Assembly: GCA_945948515.1 (NCBI GenBank)
Contig: CAMFBH010000008.1
Coordinates: forward strand, 1 to 64,000
Direction of reading: 5' to 3'
Length of the DNA: 64,000 nucleotides
DNA from: an uncultured Clostridia bacterium
GTDB lineage: Bacteria > Bacillota > Clostridia > Oscillospirales > Acutalibacteraceae
Shown: in pieces, positions 42,811 through 56,461 of the stretch
How positions within the stretch are numbered: the stretch's first letter is position 1
Layout of the letters: each line of letters starts with the position of its first letter
The notes under the pieces: generated by a model
What the model was told of the DNA's origin: nothing
The model's database searches: none
The model's input: only the letters and a program-made list of their open reading frames with translations
Made by a program: the position numbers and the translations under genes

Positions 42811-44327
42811 GTGGCAATTATCAGCACGGATGAAATAATTTCAATACTCAAAGAGGTTGAAAGTGAAATTCACGGCTACGACTTTTCTCATAACGAGGAA
42901 GAGGTCGGAACGGTTATATTTGTCGGTGATTCAATAGCAAGAATTTGCGGAATTGAGCATGTTATGTACGGCGAAATCGTTGTTTTCGAAAACGGCGTAA
43001 AAGGCATGGTTCAGGATATAAAGAAAAACACTGTCGGCTGTATTATTTTCGGTAACGAAAAGGGCATACATGAAGGAAGTAAGGTTCGCAGAACACATAA
43101 AAAAGCCGGTGTTCCCGTAGGCGATGCTTTTATCGGAAGAATTGTTAACGCTCTCGGAGAGCCGATAGATTCAAAAGGCTCGATAAAATCAACAGAGTTC
43201 AGAGCCGTTGAGCAAGAGGCACCCGGAATTGTTGAAAGGCAGTCTGTTAAGGAGCCGCTCTTAACGGGAATTCTTGCAATTGATTCAATGTTCCCGATAG
43301 GAAAAGGTCAGAGAGAATTAATTATCGGAGACAGGCAGACGGGAAAAACCGCAATAGCTGTTGACACGATTATAAATCAAAAGGGCAAAGATGTTATTTG
43401 CGTTTATAATGCAATAGGTCAAAAGGCTTCAACGGTTGCAAAGCTTGTTTCAACTCTTGAAAAATACGGCGCTATGGAATACACGGTTGTTGTTTGTTCA
43501 ACAGCCTCGGATACCTCATCTCTTCAGTATATTGCTCCTTATTCTGCAACCTCTATTGCAGAATACTTTATGCATAAGGGCAAGGATGTTTTAATTGTTT
43601 ATGATGATTTAAGCAAGCATGCCGTTGCATACAGAGCACTTTCGCTTTTACTTGAACGCTCTCCCGGTCGTGAGGCTTATCCGGGTGATGTTTTCTATCT
43701 CCATTCAAGACTTCTTGAGCGCTCGAGCAGACTGACTGATGAGCTCGGAGGCGGCTCAATAACTGCTCTTCCCATAATTGAAACACAGGAGGGGGATGTT
43801 TCGGCATATATTCCCACAAATGTTATTTCAATTACGGACGGTCAAATCCTTCTCGAATCGGATTTATTTTTCAGCGGCGTTCGACCGGCGGTAAATGTTG
43901 GATTATCCGTTTCCCGTGTGGGTGGTTCTGCTCAGACTAAGGCAATGAAAAAGGCAGTCGGAACCTTGCGAATAGACCTTGCTCAGTATCGCGAAATGGA
44001 GGTATTCACTCAGTTTTCCTCCGACCTTGACGAAAGAACAAAGCAGCAGCTTGTTTACGGAAAAAGCCTGATTGAAATTCTCAAGCAGCCTCTGTTTAAT
44101 CCAATGCCTCTTTACAGACAGATTATAACTCTCGTTCTCGCAATCGGCAAAAAGTTTGTTTCTGTCGGCGAAAAGAGAATTAAGGAATACCAAAGCGATT
44201 TGCTTAATTATATTGATAAAAAGTATCCCGAAATAAAAGAAGAGCTTGAAAGCGGCGCGCCACTGAGCGATGAACTTAGGGAAAAAATTCTTAATTCCGC
44301 CGATGCGTATGGGAAGGTAGTAGAATA

Positions 44328-44328
<1 letters not shown>
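42811..44328 (+). CDS. atpA: F0F1 ATP synthase subunit alpha
   Basis: A 505-residue non-catalytic hexamer subunit with P-loop GDRQTGKTA near residue 170. The family signature region around [27 protein letters not shown] is present (quoted in part: PGREAYPGD). The start is GTG at 42811 with GGGGAGG before it. Its last base is shared with the next start (TAATG). Confidence 0.97.
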
Positions 44329-46612
<2,284 letters not shown>

Positions 46613-46623
46613 GGTGATTTTAA

Positions 46624-47034
46624 ATGAAAACATTTAAACTGAAAGTTGTTGCAAGCAACAGAGTGTTTTTTGACGGGCAGTGCAGTTCGCTTGTTATTCC
46701 CATTTACGACGGAGAGCTCGGCGTTCTTGCAAATCATGATGAGTTTGTTTCAGCCATTGAAGCCGGAGAAATGCGTATTAAGGATGAAAACGGAAATCTT
46801 ATTGAAGCGTTTGTCGGTACGGGCTTTATTGAGTTTATTAATAATGAGGCAATACTCGTTTGCACAAGTGCGGAGCTTCCTGAGGAAATAGATGCGCGCC
46901 GCGCGCAGGAGGCAAAAATCCGCGCAGAGGAGGAATTGCGCCAAAAACATTCAGTTGTGGAATATCACCGCTCCCAGGCAAGCCTTGCAAGAGCAATGGA
47001 AAGACTCAAAGTAAAAAATAAGCATCAAATATAA
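46624..47034 (+). CDS. atpC: F0F1 ATP synthase subunit epsilon
   Basis: A 136-residue rotor subunit with an N-terminal beta-sandwich (PIYDGELGVLANHD) and a C-terminal helical hairpin (residues 90-136) that can inhibit rotation. The ribosome binding site is AAGGTGA. Last gene of the atpBEFHAGDC operon. Confidence 0.95.
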   Translation: MKTFKLKVVASNRVFFDGQCSSLVIPIYDGELGVLANHDEFVSAIEAGEMRIKDENGNLIEAFVGTGFIEFINNEAILVCTSAELPEEIDARRAQEAKIRAEEELRQKHSVVEYHRSQASLARAMERLKVKNKHQI

Positions 47035-47384
47035 AAAGGCACTCTTATGAGTGCCTGAAAAACTATAAGCTGATGTATAACAATTTGCTTACAAGTGTTA
47101 AGTTTAACTCATATCTTCACGATATAGATGTCCGAGCAAAGAATATGTACAATTTAGTTTAAAGGGCAGGTTAATCCTGTCCTTTAATTTTATAGTTGCA
47201 ATAATAAACTTGGATATTATGTGAATTTATGGCATTATTTCATAGCAATTAAAAAGCCGTTTACATATCATATTAACCCACCGAAAGTGAGTTGATTTAT
47301 GTAAACGGCCTTATTTTTTTGCGTAATTTTTTGGATATTTTATTTCACTCCTGCTTATTCAGTAATATGATGAGGAGTGCTTTT
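47035..47384. other. 350-base gap with four hairpins, no gene seen
   Basis: Just after atpC is a stem AGGCACTC/GAGTGCCT (47044-47055 area) without a T-run. 47161-47185 is a 10-bp stem (AAAGGGCAGG) with TTAATTTT, a likely terminator. 47256-47309 forms a 12-bp outer stem (GCCGTTTACATA) with an inner AACCCAC/GTGAGTT arm and TTATTTTTTT after it, a strong terminator. 47346-47379 has CACTCCT/AGGAGTG arms and a T-run that overlaps the stop of the opposing gene. 47190-47255 is unexplained. Confidence 0.65.
47256..47318 (+). terminator. Large two-tier terminator hairpin
   Basis: Outer 12-bp stem 47256-47267 with 47298-47309, inner 7-bp arm (one mismatch) around 47275-47293, then a T-run. Confidence 0.8.
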
Positions 47385-47843
47385 TTATTCGCTGATTATT
47401 CGCTTTTCAATTTCTTTTTTAATTTTTGCCAAGGTGCCCTTTGTAACAAGACCAATGTCGATTGTCATAACATCTCCGCTTTTTTTGTTAATAATAACCT
47501 TAGCGCGGCGGTCGAAAAAGTTTTTAGTAAAGCTGGGCGCTGTGTCCTTCTGAGTTTCAATGCTTTCGATCTCATCATAGCGAACAATGTTATTGTCGTC
47601 CGCACAGGTGAATTCCATTTGCTCACTTTCGAATTTTATTCCGTTTTTAAATAATTCAACGGTAACAAGTATTCCGACTATTATTGATGCAAACACGCAT
47701 ACTGCAAAGAAAATAACCTTCGGGCTCATTTCCTGACCGAGCTTTTTTATTGCAAAAACAGTGTAGCCGATAACTGCGGCATCAAGCAGAAGAACAACTC
47801 CTATTGTTATCGGGCTGAGTATTCTTAAAAAATTATTTTTCAT
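47385..47843 (-). CDS. Small membrane protein with PH-like C-terminal domain
   Basis: A 152-residue protein with two hydrophobic segments at about residues 10-30 and 40-60, followed by a beta-rich soluble half (EQMEFTCADDNNIVRYDEIESIE) that resembles bacterial PH-like domains. Function is unknown. The start at 47843 has AAAGGAG and lies 1 base after the stop of the pseudouridine-synthase gene, so the two are coupled. I cannot name the family with certainty. Confidence 0.75.
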   Translation of the reverse strand: MKNNFLRILSPITIGVVLLLDAAVIGYTVFAIKKLGQEMSPKVIFFAVCVFASIIVGILVTVELFKNGIKFESEQMEFTCADDNNIVRYDEIESIETQKDTAPSFTKNFFDRRAKVIINKKSGDVMTIDIGLVTKGTLAKIKKEIEKRIISE

Positions 47844-47844
47844 T

Positions 47845-48792
47845 TTATATTTCTCCTTTTTCAAAAAGGGCTTCTATTTCACAGTTTTCGGCGTTAAACT
47901 CTTTTTGATTTAAGTATGAAAGAATTCCTGCATCGCTTAAAAAATTAAATTTGAGCTTGTATGAATAAAGTGCCTGACGGTATCTGCCTTTAGTTTTACC
48001 GTATTTGCCGTCTCCGTAAAGCGGGCAGCCTATTGAAGCAAGATGTGCGCGGATTTGATGAGTTCTTCCCGTGAGAAGCTCTATCTCAAGCAGAGAAAGA
48101 TTGTTTTTAGTTTTTAAAACCTTGTATTTGGTAACAATCTTTTTGCGAGAGGGCTTTTCGTCTTCGTAAACCCTAACAAGATTTTTTCTCTCATCTTTTT
48201 CAAGGTATCCCGTTATAGTATCCTCTTTTTTCGGAGGTCTGCCGTTAACTATTGTAAGATAGTATTTATCTATTTCCCTGTCACGGATTTTTTCATTGAG
48301 TATTCTGAGGGACTGAGCATTTTTTGCCGCAATAACAAGTCCTCCTGTGTTCCTGTCAATTCTGTTTGCAAGAGCAGGAGAAAATGAGTTTTCGCTTTCG
48401 GGATTCCATTCGCCATTCTCGTAAAGATAACGCTTGATTCTTGCAATGAGAGTATCAACATATTCCTTGCCGTCGGGGTGGCAGAGAAGGCCGATTTTTT
48501 TATCTGCAATTATAATGTTTTCATCTTCATAAATAATGCAAAGCTCCGTGCTGCTGTTTAAAAAGTCGAAGTGCTTTTTGCTTTCGGTTAAAAATTCATC
48601 TTTTAAATAGAGAGAAATTTCGTCGCCGCATTTAATTCTGTAATCGGGCTTTGTTCGTTTTGAATTAACCTTTATGTTCTTTTTTCTGATTTGCTTATAA
48701 AGCATTGCCTTGGGCATTGAAGAAAAACTTTTTAAAAGAAATGCATCAAGCCGCTTTCCGTCATCATTTGCCGTAACATTTATAATCTTCAT
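47845..48792 (-). CDS. RluA/RluD-family 23S rRNA pseudouridine synthase
   Basis: A 315-residue RNA-modifying enzyme. The N-terminal S4 RNA-binding domain spans residues 10-70 (GKRLDAFLLKSF). The catalytic Asp lies in NRIDRNTGGLVI, and downstream motifs are TGRTHQIRAHLA and GDGKYG. It isomerises uridines in large-subunit rRNA; which sites (RluC or RluD type) is not decidable. The start is ATG 48792. The small membrane-protein gene follows directly. Confidence 0.92.
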   Translation of the reverse strand: MKIINVTANDDGKRLDAFLLKSFSSMPKAMLYKQIRKKNIKVNSKRTKPDYRIKCGDEISLYLKDEFLTESKKHFDFLNSSTELCIIYEDENIIIADKKIGLLCHPDGKEYVDTLIARIKRYLYENGEWNPESENSFSPALANRIDRNTGGLVIAAKNAQSLRILNEKIRDREIDKYYLTIVNGRPPKKEDTITGYLEKDERKNLVRVYEDEKPSRKKIVTKYKVLKTKNNLSLLEIELLTGRTHQIRAHLASIGCPLYGDGKYGKTKGRYRQALYSYKLKFNFLSDAGILSYLNQKEFNAENCEIEALFEKGEI

Positions 48793-48918
48793 CAAAAACC
48801 GCCGTTTTCTGTTGTTTTAATATTATTATACAGATTTATTTGCAAAAATCAATTATATGAGGTATAATAACCCTAATTGTGTTTTATAATAAAAAATATT
48901 TTACTTCGGAGATATAAA

Positions 48919-50874
48919 ATGGATTTTAAGCTTCACAGTGAATATAAGCCAACGGGAGACCAACCGGAAGCGATAGCCGCTCTTACAAAAGGTGTTTTAG
49001 AGGGTAAAAAAGAGCAAACTCTTCTCGGAGTAACAGGCTCGGGTAAAACATTTACAATGGCAAATATTATTGCAAATGTTAACCGACCAACACTTGTTCT
49101 TGCCCATAATAAAACTCTTGCAGCTCAGCTTTGCAGTGAGTTTAGAGAGTTCTTTCCCGAAAACGCGGTTGAATATTTTGTATCATATTATGATTATTAT
49201 CAGCCCGAAGCATATGTTCCGTCAACCGATACCTACATTGAAAAGGATTCGGCAATCAACGATGAAATAGATAAGCTTAGGCACAGTGCAACTGCCGCGC
49301 TTTCCGAAAGAAGAGATGTTATAATCGTTGCCTCCGTTTCATGCATTTATTCAATAGGCGACCCGATTGATTATAGGAAAATGGTTATTTCTCTCAGAAC
49401 AGGAATGGAAAAAAGCAGGGAGGAATTAATTAAAAAGCTCGTTTCAATTCAATACGAAAGAAACGATATTAATTTCATCAGAAACAAATTCCGTGTTCGC
49501 GGGGATACTGTTGAAATTTATCCCGCAGGTTCATCGGGAAAAGCAATAAGAGTTGAATTTTTCGGAGATGAGATTGACCGTATCAGCGAAATAAATCCGC
49601 TGACAGGCAAGGTGGAGGGAGTTTTATCCCACACCTGTATTTATCCTGCCTCTCATTATGTTGTCAGCCCTGAAAAAATGGAAATCGCCCTTAATGAAAT
49701 ATATGAGGAAATGTGCGAGCGCGTTTCATATTTCGAAAGCGAGGGCAAATTGCTTGAGGCTCAAAGAATAAGAGAGCGAACAATGAACGATATTGAAATG
49801 CTTCGCGAAACAGGATTTTGCAAAGGAATAGAAAATTACAGCAGAATAATGAGTGGCAGAAAACCCGGAGCCGCGCCTTTTACACTGATTGATTATTTTC
49901 CAAATGATTTTCTTCTTTTTGTTGATGAAAGCCATGTTATGCTTCCGCAGGTGCGCGGAATGTACGGAGGCGACAGAAGCAGAAAGCAGTCACTAATTGA
50001 TTTCGGATTTAGGCTTCCGAGCGCCTATGATAACAGACCGCTTGTTTTTGAAGAGTTTTATTCAAAAATTAATCAGGTTATCTTTACATCTGCAACTCCG
50101 GGCGAGTTTGAAAAAGAGAAATCGGCACAGATTGTTGAACAGGTAATCAGACCCACCGGACTGCTTGACCCCGAGGTTGTTGTTAAGCCTACCGAGGATC
50201 AAATGGATGATTTGATAAGCGAAATTAATATAAGAACTCAGCGCGGTGAAAGAGTTCTTGTTACAACTCTTACCAAAGCAATGGCAGAGGATTTAACCTC
50301 TTATCTTGAGGGATTTGATATTAAAGTAAGATATATGCATCACAGCGTTGATACTATCGAGAGAATGGAAATTATCCGTGATTTGCGACTCGGTGAGTTT
50401 GATGTTCTTGTAGGAATTAACCTTTTGAGAGAAGGTCTTGATATTCCCGAGGTTTCTCTTGTTGCAATTCTCGATGCCGATAAAGAGGGCTTTTTAAGAA
50501 GCGAAACATCTCTTGTTCAAACTATCGGAAGAGCGGCAAGAAACGAAAACGGACAGGTTATTATGTATGCCGACAGCGTAACTCCATCAATGGAAAAAGC
50601 AATCAGCGAAACGCTTCGCAGAAGAACCATTCAGCAAAAATATAACGAAGAACACGGAATAGTTCCGAAAACGATTAAAAAAGATGTTCGAGATGTTATA
50701 GAAATTACATCAAAAGAAAAGCTCGATACGGGCAAAAAGCGCATGAGCAAAAAAGAAAAAGAAGCACTTATTGCAAAATTGTCTGCCGAAATGCGGGAGG
50801 CTGCAAGGCTTCTTGAGTTTGAGCATGCCGCATATCTCAGAGATAAAATTACAGAGCTTAAAAATGAACAGTAA
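48919..50874 (+). CDS. uvrB: UvrABC system protein B
   Basis: A 651-residue damage-verification helicase of nucleotide excision repair. The Walker A is GVTGSGKTF near residue 39, the damage-probing hairpin is [12 protein letters not shown], the DESH-like VDESHVMLP is present, motif VI is QTIGRAARN, and a C-terminal UVR motif (residues 612-650) contacts UvrC. The start at 48919 has CGGAG. A MATE gene and uvrA follow in the same direction, so repair genes bracket a transporter. No clear LexA site was found upstream. Confidence 0.97.
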   Translation: MDFKLHSEYKPTGDQPEAIAALTKGVLEGKKEQTLLGVTGSGKTFTMANIIANVNRPTLVLAHNKTLAAQLCSEFREFFPENAVEYFVSYYDYYQPEAYVPSTDTYIEKDSAINDEIDKLRHSATAALSERRDVIIVASVSCIYSIGDPIDYRKMVISLRTGMEKSREELIKKLVSIQYERNDINFIRNKFRVRGDTVEIYPAGSSGKAIRVEFFGDEIDRISEINPLTGKVEGVLSHTCIYPASHYVVSPEKMEIALNEIYEEMCERVSYFESEGKLLEAQRIRERTMNDIEMLRETGFCKGIENYSRIMSGRKPGAAPFTLIDYFPNDFLLFVDESHVMLPQVRGMYGGDRSRKQSLIDFGFRLPSAYDNRPLVFEEFYSKINQVIFTSATPGEFEKEKSAQIVEQVIRPTGLLDPEVVVKPTEDQMDDLISEINIRTQRGERVLVTTLTKAMAEDLTSYLEGFDIKVRYMHHSVDTIERMEIIRDLRLGEFDVLVGINLLREGLDIPEVSLVAILDADKEGFLRSETSLVQTIGRAARNENGQVIMYADSVTPSMEKAISETLRRRTIQQKYNEEHGIVPKTIKKDVRDVIEITSKEKLDTGKKRMSKKEKEALIAKLSAEMREAARLLEFEHAAYLRDKITELKNEQ

Positions 50875-52306
50875 AGAGAAAAGTATGTTGGGATTATTTA
50901 AGGACAAGCATTTTTGGAAAATTACATTACAGCTAACCGCACCGGTAGCGCTTCAAAATCTGCTAACAAGCTCTTTTTCCTTGATTGACACATTGTTTGT
51001 AAGCAGTCTCGGAACAGTTGCATTGTCTTCGGTCGGTATGGCGGGGCAGTGGGTTTGGCTGATGACAATGCTCACAATAGGATTTTGTTCTGCCGCAACT
51101 GTTTTTGTTTCACAATTTTGGGGAGTTCAAAATATCAAAAAAATACGAAGATTTTCAGGTATTTCAATACTCTTCACTCTTATTGCAGGTGTTTTCTTCA
51201 CTCTTGCGGCACTTTTGTTTCCGCAGAATGTTATAAAGCTGTTTAGCTCCGAAAAGGAGGTTATTGCCGCAGGTGCTCAGTACCTGAAAATTGTTGCATA
51301 TTCGTATATTCCCATTGCTCTTACTAATATTCTTGCCGCAATACTAAGAGCGGTTGAAAATGTTAAACTGCCTATGTATGCTTCTTTGGCAACAACCGTT
51401 ATGAATATAGCACTTGATTACTGCCTGATTTTCGGAAAATTCGGATTTGCGAAAATGGGAATAAAGGGAGCGGCGCTTGCAACGGCAATAGCGGCATGGT
51501 CAGGACTTGTCGTAATTATTCTCGTTTCCGTTTTTCAAAAAAATATTTTGATTTCCAAGCTTAAATCGTTCTTTGTTTTTTCAAAGGCTGAATTCAAATT
51601 TTATATAAAAAAAGCCGCACCCGTTGTTTTGAATGAGAGTATGTGGGGCTTGGGAACCTTTGTTTTCAATATGGTTTTCGGCCATATGGGATACGAGTAT
51701 TTTTCGGCACTAACGATTGTCAGAAGCTTTGAGAATATCGCTTTTGTTTTGTTTATAGGCATTTGCAGTGCTTCGTCAGTAATGATAGGAATGTCAATAG
51801 GTCAGGGAAAAATAAGCAGAGGATTAAAGGATTCAAAAAGGTTTTCCGTGATTGTTCCCGTGCTTGCAATAATCATATCAATATTTATTGTGGTATTCAG
51901 GCATCAGCTTGTCAGCCTATTCAATACAAGCGGAAGCATCAGCGCCCTTACGGTTGATACAGCGGCAAAAATGATGATAATATATGCCTTTGCTTTTCCG
52001 CTTAGAATGTTTGCTTATCTTCAGATTGTTGCAGTTTTCCGTTCCGGCGGAGATACTGTTACGGGTGCAAAATTTGAGCTTCTGTGCCTGTGGGCATTGT
52101 CGGTGCCCGCAACTGTTTTAGCGGTTTATCTGTTTAAGGTTCCGTTTCTTGCGGCATATGCGGTAATGTTTATTTTTGAGGATATACCCAAGGTTATCTT
52201 CTGTCTGAAGTTTTATTTTTCAAAGAAATGGATTAAGCCTGTTACCGAGCAGGGCAAAGCCGGATACGCCGAGTATTTGAAAGGGATTGGTGAGAAGGAT
52301 GAATAA
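50864..52306 (+). CDS. MATE-family efflux transporter
   Basis: A 480-residue polytopic transporter with about 12 hydrophobic segments and the two-repeat MATE layout ([21 protein letters not shown] near the start, with [13 protein letters not shown] in the second half; quoted in parts). It exports cationic drugs or metabolites using H+ or Na+. The start could be 50864 (inside the last codons of uvrB) or 50885; both have weak sites. It overlaps uvrB and uvrA, making a uvrB-MATE-uvrA chain. Confidence 0.9.
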   Translation: MNSKEKSMLGLFKDKHFWKITLQLTAPVALQNLLTSSFSLIDTLFVSSLGTVALSSVGMAGQWVWLMTMLTIGFCSAATVFVSQFWGVQNIKKIRRFSGISILFTLIAGVFFTLAALLFPQNVIKLFSSEKEVIAAGAQYLKIVAYSYIPIALTNILAAILRAVENVKLPMYASLATTVMNIALDYCLIFGKFGFAKMGIKGAALATAIAAWSGLVVIILVSVFQKNILISKLKSFFVFSKAEFKFYIKKAAPVVLNESMWGLGTFVFNMVFGHMGYEYFSALTIVRSFENIAFVLFIGICSASSVMIGMSIGQGKISRGLKDSKRFSVIVPVLAIIISIFIVVFRHQLVSLFNTSGSISALTVDTAAKMMIIYAFAFPLRMFAYLQIVAVFRSGGDTVTGAKFELLCLWALSVPATVLAVYLFKVPFLAAYAVMFIFEDIPKVIFCLKFYFSKKWIKPVTEQGKAGYAEYLKGIGEKDE

Positions 52307-55121
52307 AAATATTGTTATAAAGGGTGCAAGAGAGCACAACCTTAAAAATATAAATCTTGAAATTCCAAGAGATAAGCTTGTTGTTTTTACGGGCTTGTCG
52401 GGAAGCGGAAAATCTTCTCTCGCCTTCGATACTATTTACGCGGAGGGTCAAAGGCGCTATGTTGAAAGCTTATCATCATATGCAAGGCAGTTTCTCGGCC
52501 AAATGGAAAAGCCGGATGTGGATTATATCGAGGGCTTAAGCCCTGCTATTTCAATAGATCAAAAAACTACCAGCAAAAATCCCCGTTCAACAGTAGGAAC
52601 GGTAACGGAAATATATGATTATCTTCGCCTTTTATATGCAAGAATAGGCGTTCCGCACTGTACGGTCTGCGGCAGGGAGATAACTCAGCAAACTGTTGAT
52701 CAGATTGTTGATAAAATAATGAAGTGCGAAGAAAAAACTAAAATTCAAATATTGGCTCCGATAGCAAGGGGTAAAAAAGGCGAATTTGTTAAGGAGCTTG
52801 CCGAAGTAAGAAAAAGCGGATTTGTTCGTGTAAGAATTGACGGCAATGTTTATGATTTATCGGAAGATATTAAGCTTGAAAAAAATATTAAACACAATAT
52901 TGAGGTTATAGTTGACCGCCTTGTTATTTCGGAAAGTATAAGAAGCAGACTTGCAGACAGCATAGAGGTTTCAACTAAGCTTTCATCAGGCGTTGTGCTT
53001 GTTGATTTTGTCGGCAGGGGTGAAGAACTTTATTCTTTGAACTATGCCTGTCCGGAGCACGGCACATCAATCAGCGAGCTTACTCCGAGAATGTTTTCGT
53101 TTAACAATCCTTTCGGCGCATGCAAAAAGTGTTCGGGGCTCGGTAAATTTAAGGAAATATCCGTTGACCTGATTATGCCGAATAAAAAGCTTTCAATTAA
53201 TCAGGGCGCAATTAAAGCGTCGGGATGGAATGTTGCAGAGGGTGGCTCTGTTTGCAAAATGTATTTTGAAGCGCTTGCCGAGGCTTATGATTTCAGTCTT
53301 GATATGCCTCTTGAAATGCTTCCGAAAAAGGCAATAGATGCCATTCTTTACGGAACAAAGGGCAAAAAGCTGAAAATGAAAAGAGAAACAAGCTACGGCT
53401 CGGGTACTTACAATAATGAGTTCGAAGGTGTTGTTAATAATCTGAATCGCCGTTATAATGAAACAACCTCGGAATGGGCAAGAGCGGATATAGAAACAGT
53501 AATGGTAAGCTCTGTTTGTCCGGAATGCAAAGGAGCAAGGCTTTCCGAGCAGAGCCTTGCCGTAACGGTTGGCGGAATAAATATTGATGAATTCTGTAAA
53601 AAGAGCATAACGGAAGAGCTGGAGTTTTTGAATTCGCTTGAGTTAACTGAAAAGGAGCAAATGATAGGCGATTTAATCATCAAGGAAATACGAGAACGGC
53701 TTGAATTTTTGAATTCGGTAGGGCTTGATTATCTTTCTCTTTCGCGCGAAGCGGGAACTCTTTCCGGAGGCGAGAGTCAGAGAATACGACTTGCAACGCA
53801 AATCGGCTCGGGACTTATGGGAGTGCTCTATATTCTTGATGAGCCGTCGATAGGACTTCATCAGAGAGATAACGAAAAGCTTCTCGAAACCCTGCGCCAT
53901 CTAAGAGATTTGGGAAATACTCTCATCGTTGTTGAGCACGATGAGGATACAATGCGTGCCGCAGATTATGTTGTTGATATCGGTCCCGGTGCGGGAATTC
54001 ACGGCGGAGAGCTTGTTTGTGCAGGAAGTGCAGAGGATATTATGGCGTGCGAGAATTCATTAACGGGTCAGTATTTGAGCGGAAAAAAGTGTGTTCCCGT
54101 GCCTGAAACAAGAAGAAAGGGCAACGGAAAAACGCTTGCTGTTTTGGGAGCGTGTGAAAACAATCTAAAAAATATTGATGTTGAATTTCCGCTCGGAAGA
54201 TTTATCGCCGTAACAGGGGTTTCGGGAAGCGGTAAATCAAGCCTTGTAAATGAAATACTTTATAAGCATCTTGCAAATGAATTGAACGGCGCAAAGAAAC
54301 GACCCGGAAAATTCCGCTTGATTAAGGGAATAGAAAATCTTGATAAGGTTATAGATATAGACCAATCGCCGATAGGAAGAACTCCGAGAAGTAATCCTGC
54401 AACATATACGGGAGTTTTTTCGGATATAAGAGAGCTTTATGCTTCAACTCAAGATGCAAAAATGAAGGGCTATAAAGCAAATCGCTTCAGCTTCAATGTT
54501 AAGGGAGGAAGATGTGAGGCGTGTCAGGGCGACGGAATAGTAAAAATTGAAATGCATTTTCTTGCCGATATTTATGTTCCGTGTGATGTTTGCTCCGGTA
54601 TGAGATACAATCGGGAAACGCTTGAGGTGAAATTCAAGGGAAAGAATATTTTTGAAGTTCTTGAAATGACTGTTGATGAAGCACTTGCGTTTTTTGAACA
54701 ACAGCCGAAGATTTACAGAAAGCTTAAAACGCTGTCCGATGTAGGACTCGGATATGTTAAGGTCGGACAGAGCGCAACAACTCTTTCGGGTGGTGAGGCT
54801 CAGCGCGTAAAGCTTGCAACAGAGCTTGCAAAGCGTCCCACGGGAAAAACCGTATATATACTTGATGAGCCCACAACGGGACTTCATTCCGCCGATGTTC
54901 ACAGGTTGATAAATGTTCTTCAAAAGCTTGTTGACAGCGGAAATACCGTTATAGTTATTGAGCATAATCTTGATGTTATCAAAACTGCGGATTATGTTAT
55001 AGATTTAGGACCTGAGGGCGGAAAAAACGGAGGAACGGTTATTGCCTGCGGAACTCCCGAAGAGATTGCCAAAGTCCCCGCTTCCTACACAGGAAAATAT
55101 TTAAAGCCGCTTTTAAAGTGA
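52299..55121 (+). CDS. uvrA: UvrABC system protein A
   Basis: A 940-residue ABC-class damage sensor. The first Walker A is GLSGSGKSS (residue about 31) and the second GVSGSGKSS (about 640). Two zinc modules are visible (CPEHG...CKKCSG and CEACQGDG...CDVCSG), along with both signatures LSGGE. It loads UvrB on damage. Starts at 52287, 52290 and 52299 are in frame; 52299 gives the conserved [17 protein letters not shown] start and overlaps the MATE stop by 8 bases. Confidence 0.97.
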   Translation: MNKNIVIKGAREHNLKNINLEIPRDKLVVFTGLSGSGKSSLAFDTIYAEGQRRYVESLSSYARQFLGQMEKPDVDYIEGLSPAISIDQKTTSKNPRSTVGTVTEIYDYLRLLYARIGVPHCTVCGREITQQTVDQIVDKIMKCEEKTKIQILAPIARGKKGEFVKELAEVRKSGFVRVRIDGNVYDLSEDIKLEKNIKHNIEVIVDRLVISESIRSRLADSIEVSTKLSSGVVLVDFVGRGEELYSLNYACPEHGTSISELTPRMFSFNNPFGACKKCSGLGKFKEISVDLIMPNKKLSINQGAIKASGWNVAEGGSVCKMYFEALAEAYDFSLDMPLEMLPKKAIDAILYGTKGKKLKMKRETSYGSGTYNNEFEGVVNNLNRRYNETTSEWARADIETVMVSSVCPECKGARLSEQSLAVTVGGINIDEFCKKSITEELEFLNSLELTEKEQMIGDLIIKEIRERLEFLNSVGLDYLSLSREAGTLSGGESQRIRLATQIGSGLMGVLYILDEPSIGLHQRDNEKLLETLRHLRDLGNTLIVVEHDEDTMRAADYVVDIGPGAGIHGGELVCAGSAEDIMACENSLTGQYLSGKKCVPVPETRRKGNGKTLAVLGACENNLKNIDVEFPLGRFIAVTGVSGSGKSSLVNEILYKHLANELNGAKKRPGKFRLIKGIENLDKVIDIDQSPIGRTPRSNPATYTGVFSDIRELYASTQDAKMKGYKANRFSFNVKGGRCEACQGDGIVKIEMHFLADIYVPCDVCSGMRYNRETLEVKFKGKNIFEVLEMTVDEALAFFEQQPKIYRKLKTLSDVGLGYVKVGQSATTLSGGEAQRVKLATELAKRPTGKTVYILDEPTTGLHSADVHRLINVLQKLVDSGNTVIVIEHNLDVIKTADYVIDLGPEGGKNGGTVIACGTPEEIAKVPASYTGKYLKPLLK

Positions 55122-55139
55122 TGTTTAAGAGGAATTGAA

Positions 55140-56321
55140 ATGACAAAAACACAGGAGATTTTCATATCTCTTCTAAGCGATTTTCTGAATGAAGAAGTAA
55201 CCGAATATAACTGCGATTTCCCACAAAATGAGCTTTTCTCACTCGCAAAGGAGCATAACCTCAGTGCGGTTGTTGGATTTGAGTTGGAAAAGCACAGGGA
55301 GATTTATGAAAAGCTGTCAGACGAACTGAAAAAGAAATATAAGCAGTCGATAGGCTACACGATTCAACATTCCGCAAAAGCAGATATGCTCTATTCCGAA
55401 GCATCAGAGGTCTTTTTTGAGTGCAAAATTCCATTCACTCCCGTAAAGGGCTGTGCTATAAAAGAGCTCTACCCGATAAGAGATTTCAGAACAAGCGGCG
55501 ATGTGGATTTTGTTACAGAAGAGGAAAACATTGAAAAGCTGAAAAGTGCCTTTGTTGAAAAGGGATTTTCAATGCCCGAGGGAGCGCACACTCCTACCTT
55601 TTCAAAGCACGGTTGTCATATTGAACTTCACACATGCTTTGAGGGCTTTAATGAAAAAATTCCGCTCAAGCTTAATTCCGAATGCTTTTGCGAAGCCGAC
55701 GGAGCTTGCGTTAATCTGACCGGGGAGGCGCATCTTGTTTATATGCTGAGCCATATTGCAAAGCATTTTCGCCATGGCGGAGCAGGCATACGAATGCTTG
55801 CGGATATTGATTGCGTTATCAGAAAACGCAATGTCAGTGAAGAAACTGTTTTAAAGCTTTCATCGGAAAACGGATTGGAAGAGTTTTCAAAATGCATTTT
55901 TGCAATTTGCGCAGCTTGGTTTAACACACCCTTTGAAAATGAATATAATATTTCTAAAGAATCGGAGCTTTATCAGGATTTAGAATCGGTTATTCTCAAC
56001 GGAGGAACCTTTGGATTTTCAAACGGCGACAGAGGAATGAGAAGATTAACACACGAGCTTAATAACGGTTCAAGCGTAAATTCAAAAATAAAGGTTAAAG
56101 CCTTTTTGAAGTATCTTTTTCCGCCGCGTGATGTTGTAAGAAATTATTATTCTTATTCAAAGAAGCATCCTTCTTTAATTCCCGTTGCGTATCTTCACCG
56201 CGCTTTGAACGGTGTTTCAAAAAACAGGAAAACAAGTCTCAATACAACCGCCGAGATTTTTTCTGCGGATAAAGAGGCTGAGCGTCAAAACAGAATAATG
56301 AAAGAGCTTAATATAAAATAA
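55140..56321 (+). CDS. Nucleotidyltransferase-like protein (NTP_transf_5 type)
   Basis: A 393-residue protein. The segment TPVKGCAIKELYPIRDFRTSGDVDFV near residue 98 (quoted in part: RTSGDVDFV) is the GD-x-D metal motif with flanking KG, as in the uncharacterised nucleotidyltransferases often found in polysaccharide clusters. A conserved histidine cluster LSHIAKHFRHGG follows near 210. The substrate is unknown. The start has AAGAGGAA; the gene is 18 bases after uvrA and ends in a terminator. Confidence 0.82.
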   Translation: MTKTQEIFISLLSDFLNEEVTEYNCDFPQNELFSLAKEHNLSAVVGFELEKHREIYEKLSDELKKKYKQSIGYTIQHSAKADMLYSEASEVFFECKIPFTPVKGCAIKELYPIRDFRTSGDVDFVTEEENIEKLKSAFVEKGFSMPEGAHTPTFSKHGCHIELHTCFEGFNEKIPLKLNSECFCEADGACVNLTGEAHLVYMLSHIAKHFRHGGAGIRMLADIDCVIRKRNVSEETVLKLSSENGLEEFSKCIFAICAAWFNTPFENEYNISKESELYQDLESVILNGGTFGFSNGDRGMRRLTHELNNGSSVNSKIKVKAFLKYLFPPRDVVRNYYSYSKKHPSLIPVAYLHRALNGVSKNRKTSLNTTAEIFSADKEAERQNRIMKELNIK

Positions 56322-56349
56322 ACCGATGAAAATCGGTTTATTTTTTTTC
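56317..56349 (+). terminator. Terminator after the nucleotidyltransferase gene
   Basis: Perfect 11-bp stem AATAAACCGAT (56317-56327 with 56332-56342), GAAA tetraloop, long T-run. Confidence 0.92.
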
Positions 56350-56461
56350 AAATATTTGTAAACACTGTCTTATATTTCAAACACTCCCTGCTCATAATAA
56401 TATTGTTGCAATTCCCTGCGTGAATTTCGTTCATACATATCGTGTGTGGGGAATGATTTTT

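Noticed and set aside
48839-48868. Possible LexA-regulated promoter for uvrB
   Set aside because: TTTGCA-18-TATAAT is plausible as a promoter, but no LexA/DinR palindrome is visible, so damage control is not claimed.
56400-56461. SigG/SigF-type promoter before sigG (TGAATT and CATACAT boxes)
   Set aside because: The boxes are only 5 bases apart, far from the 15-17 required.
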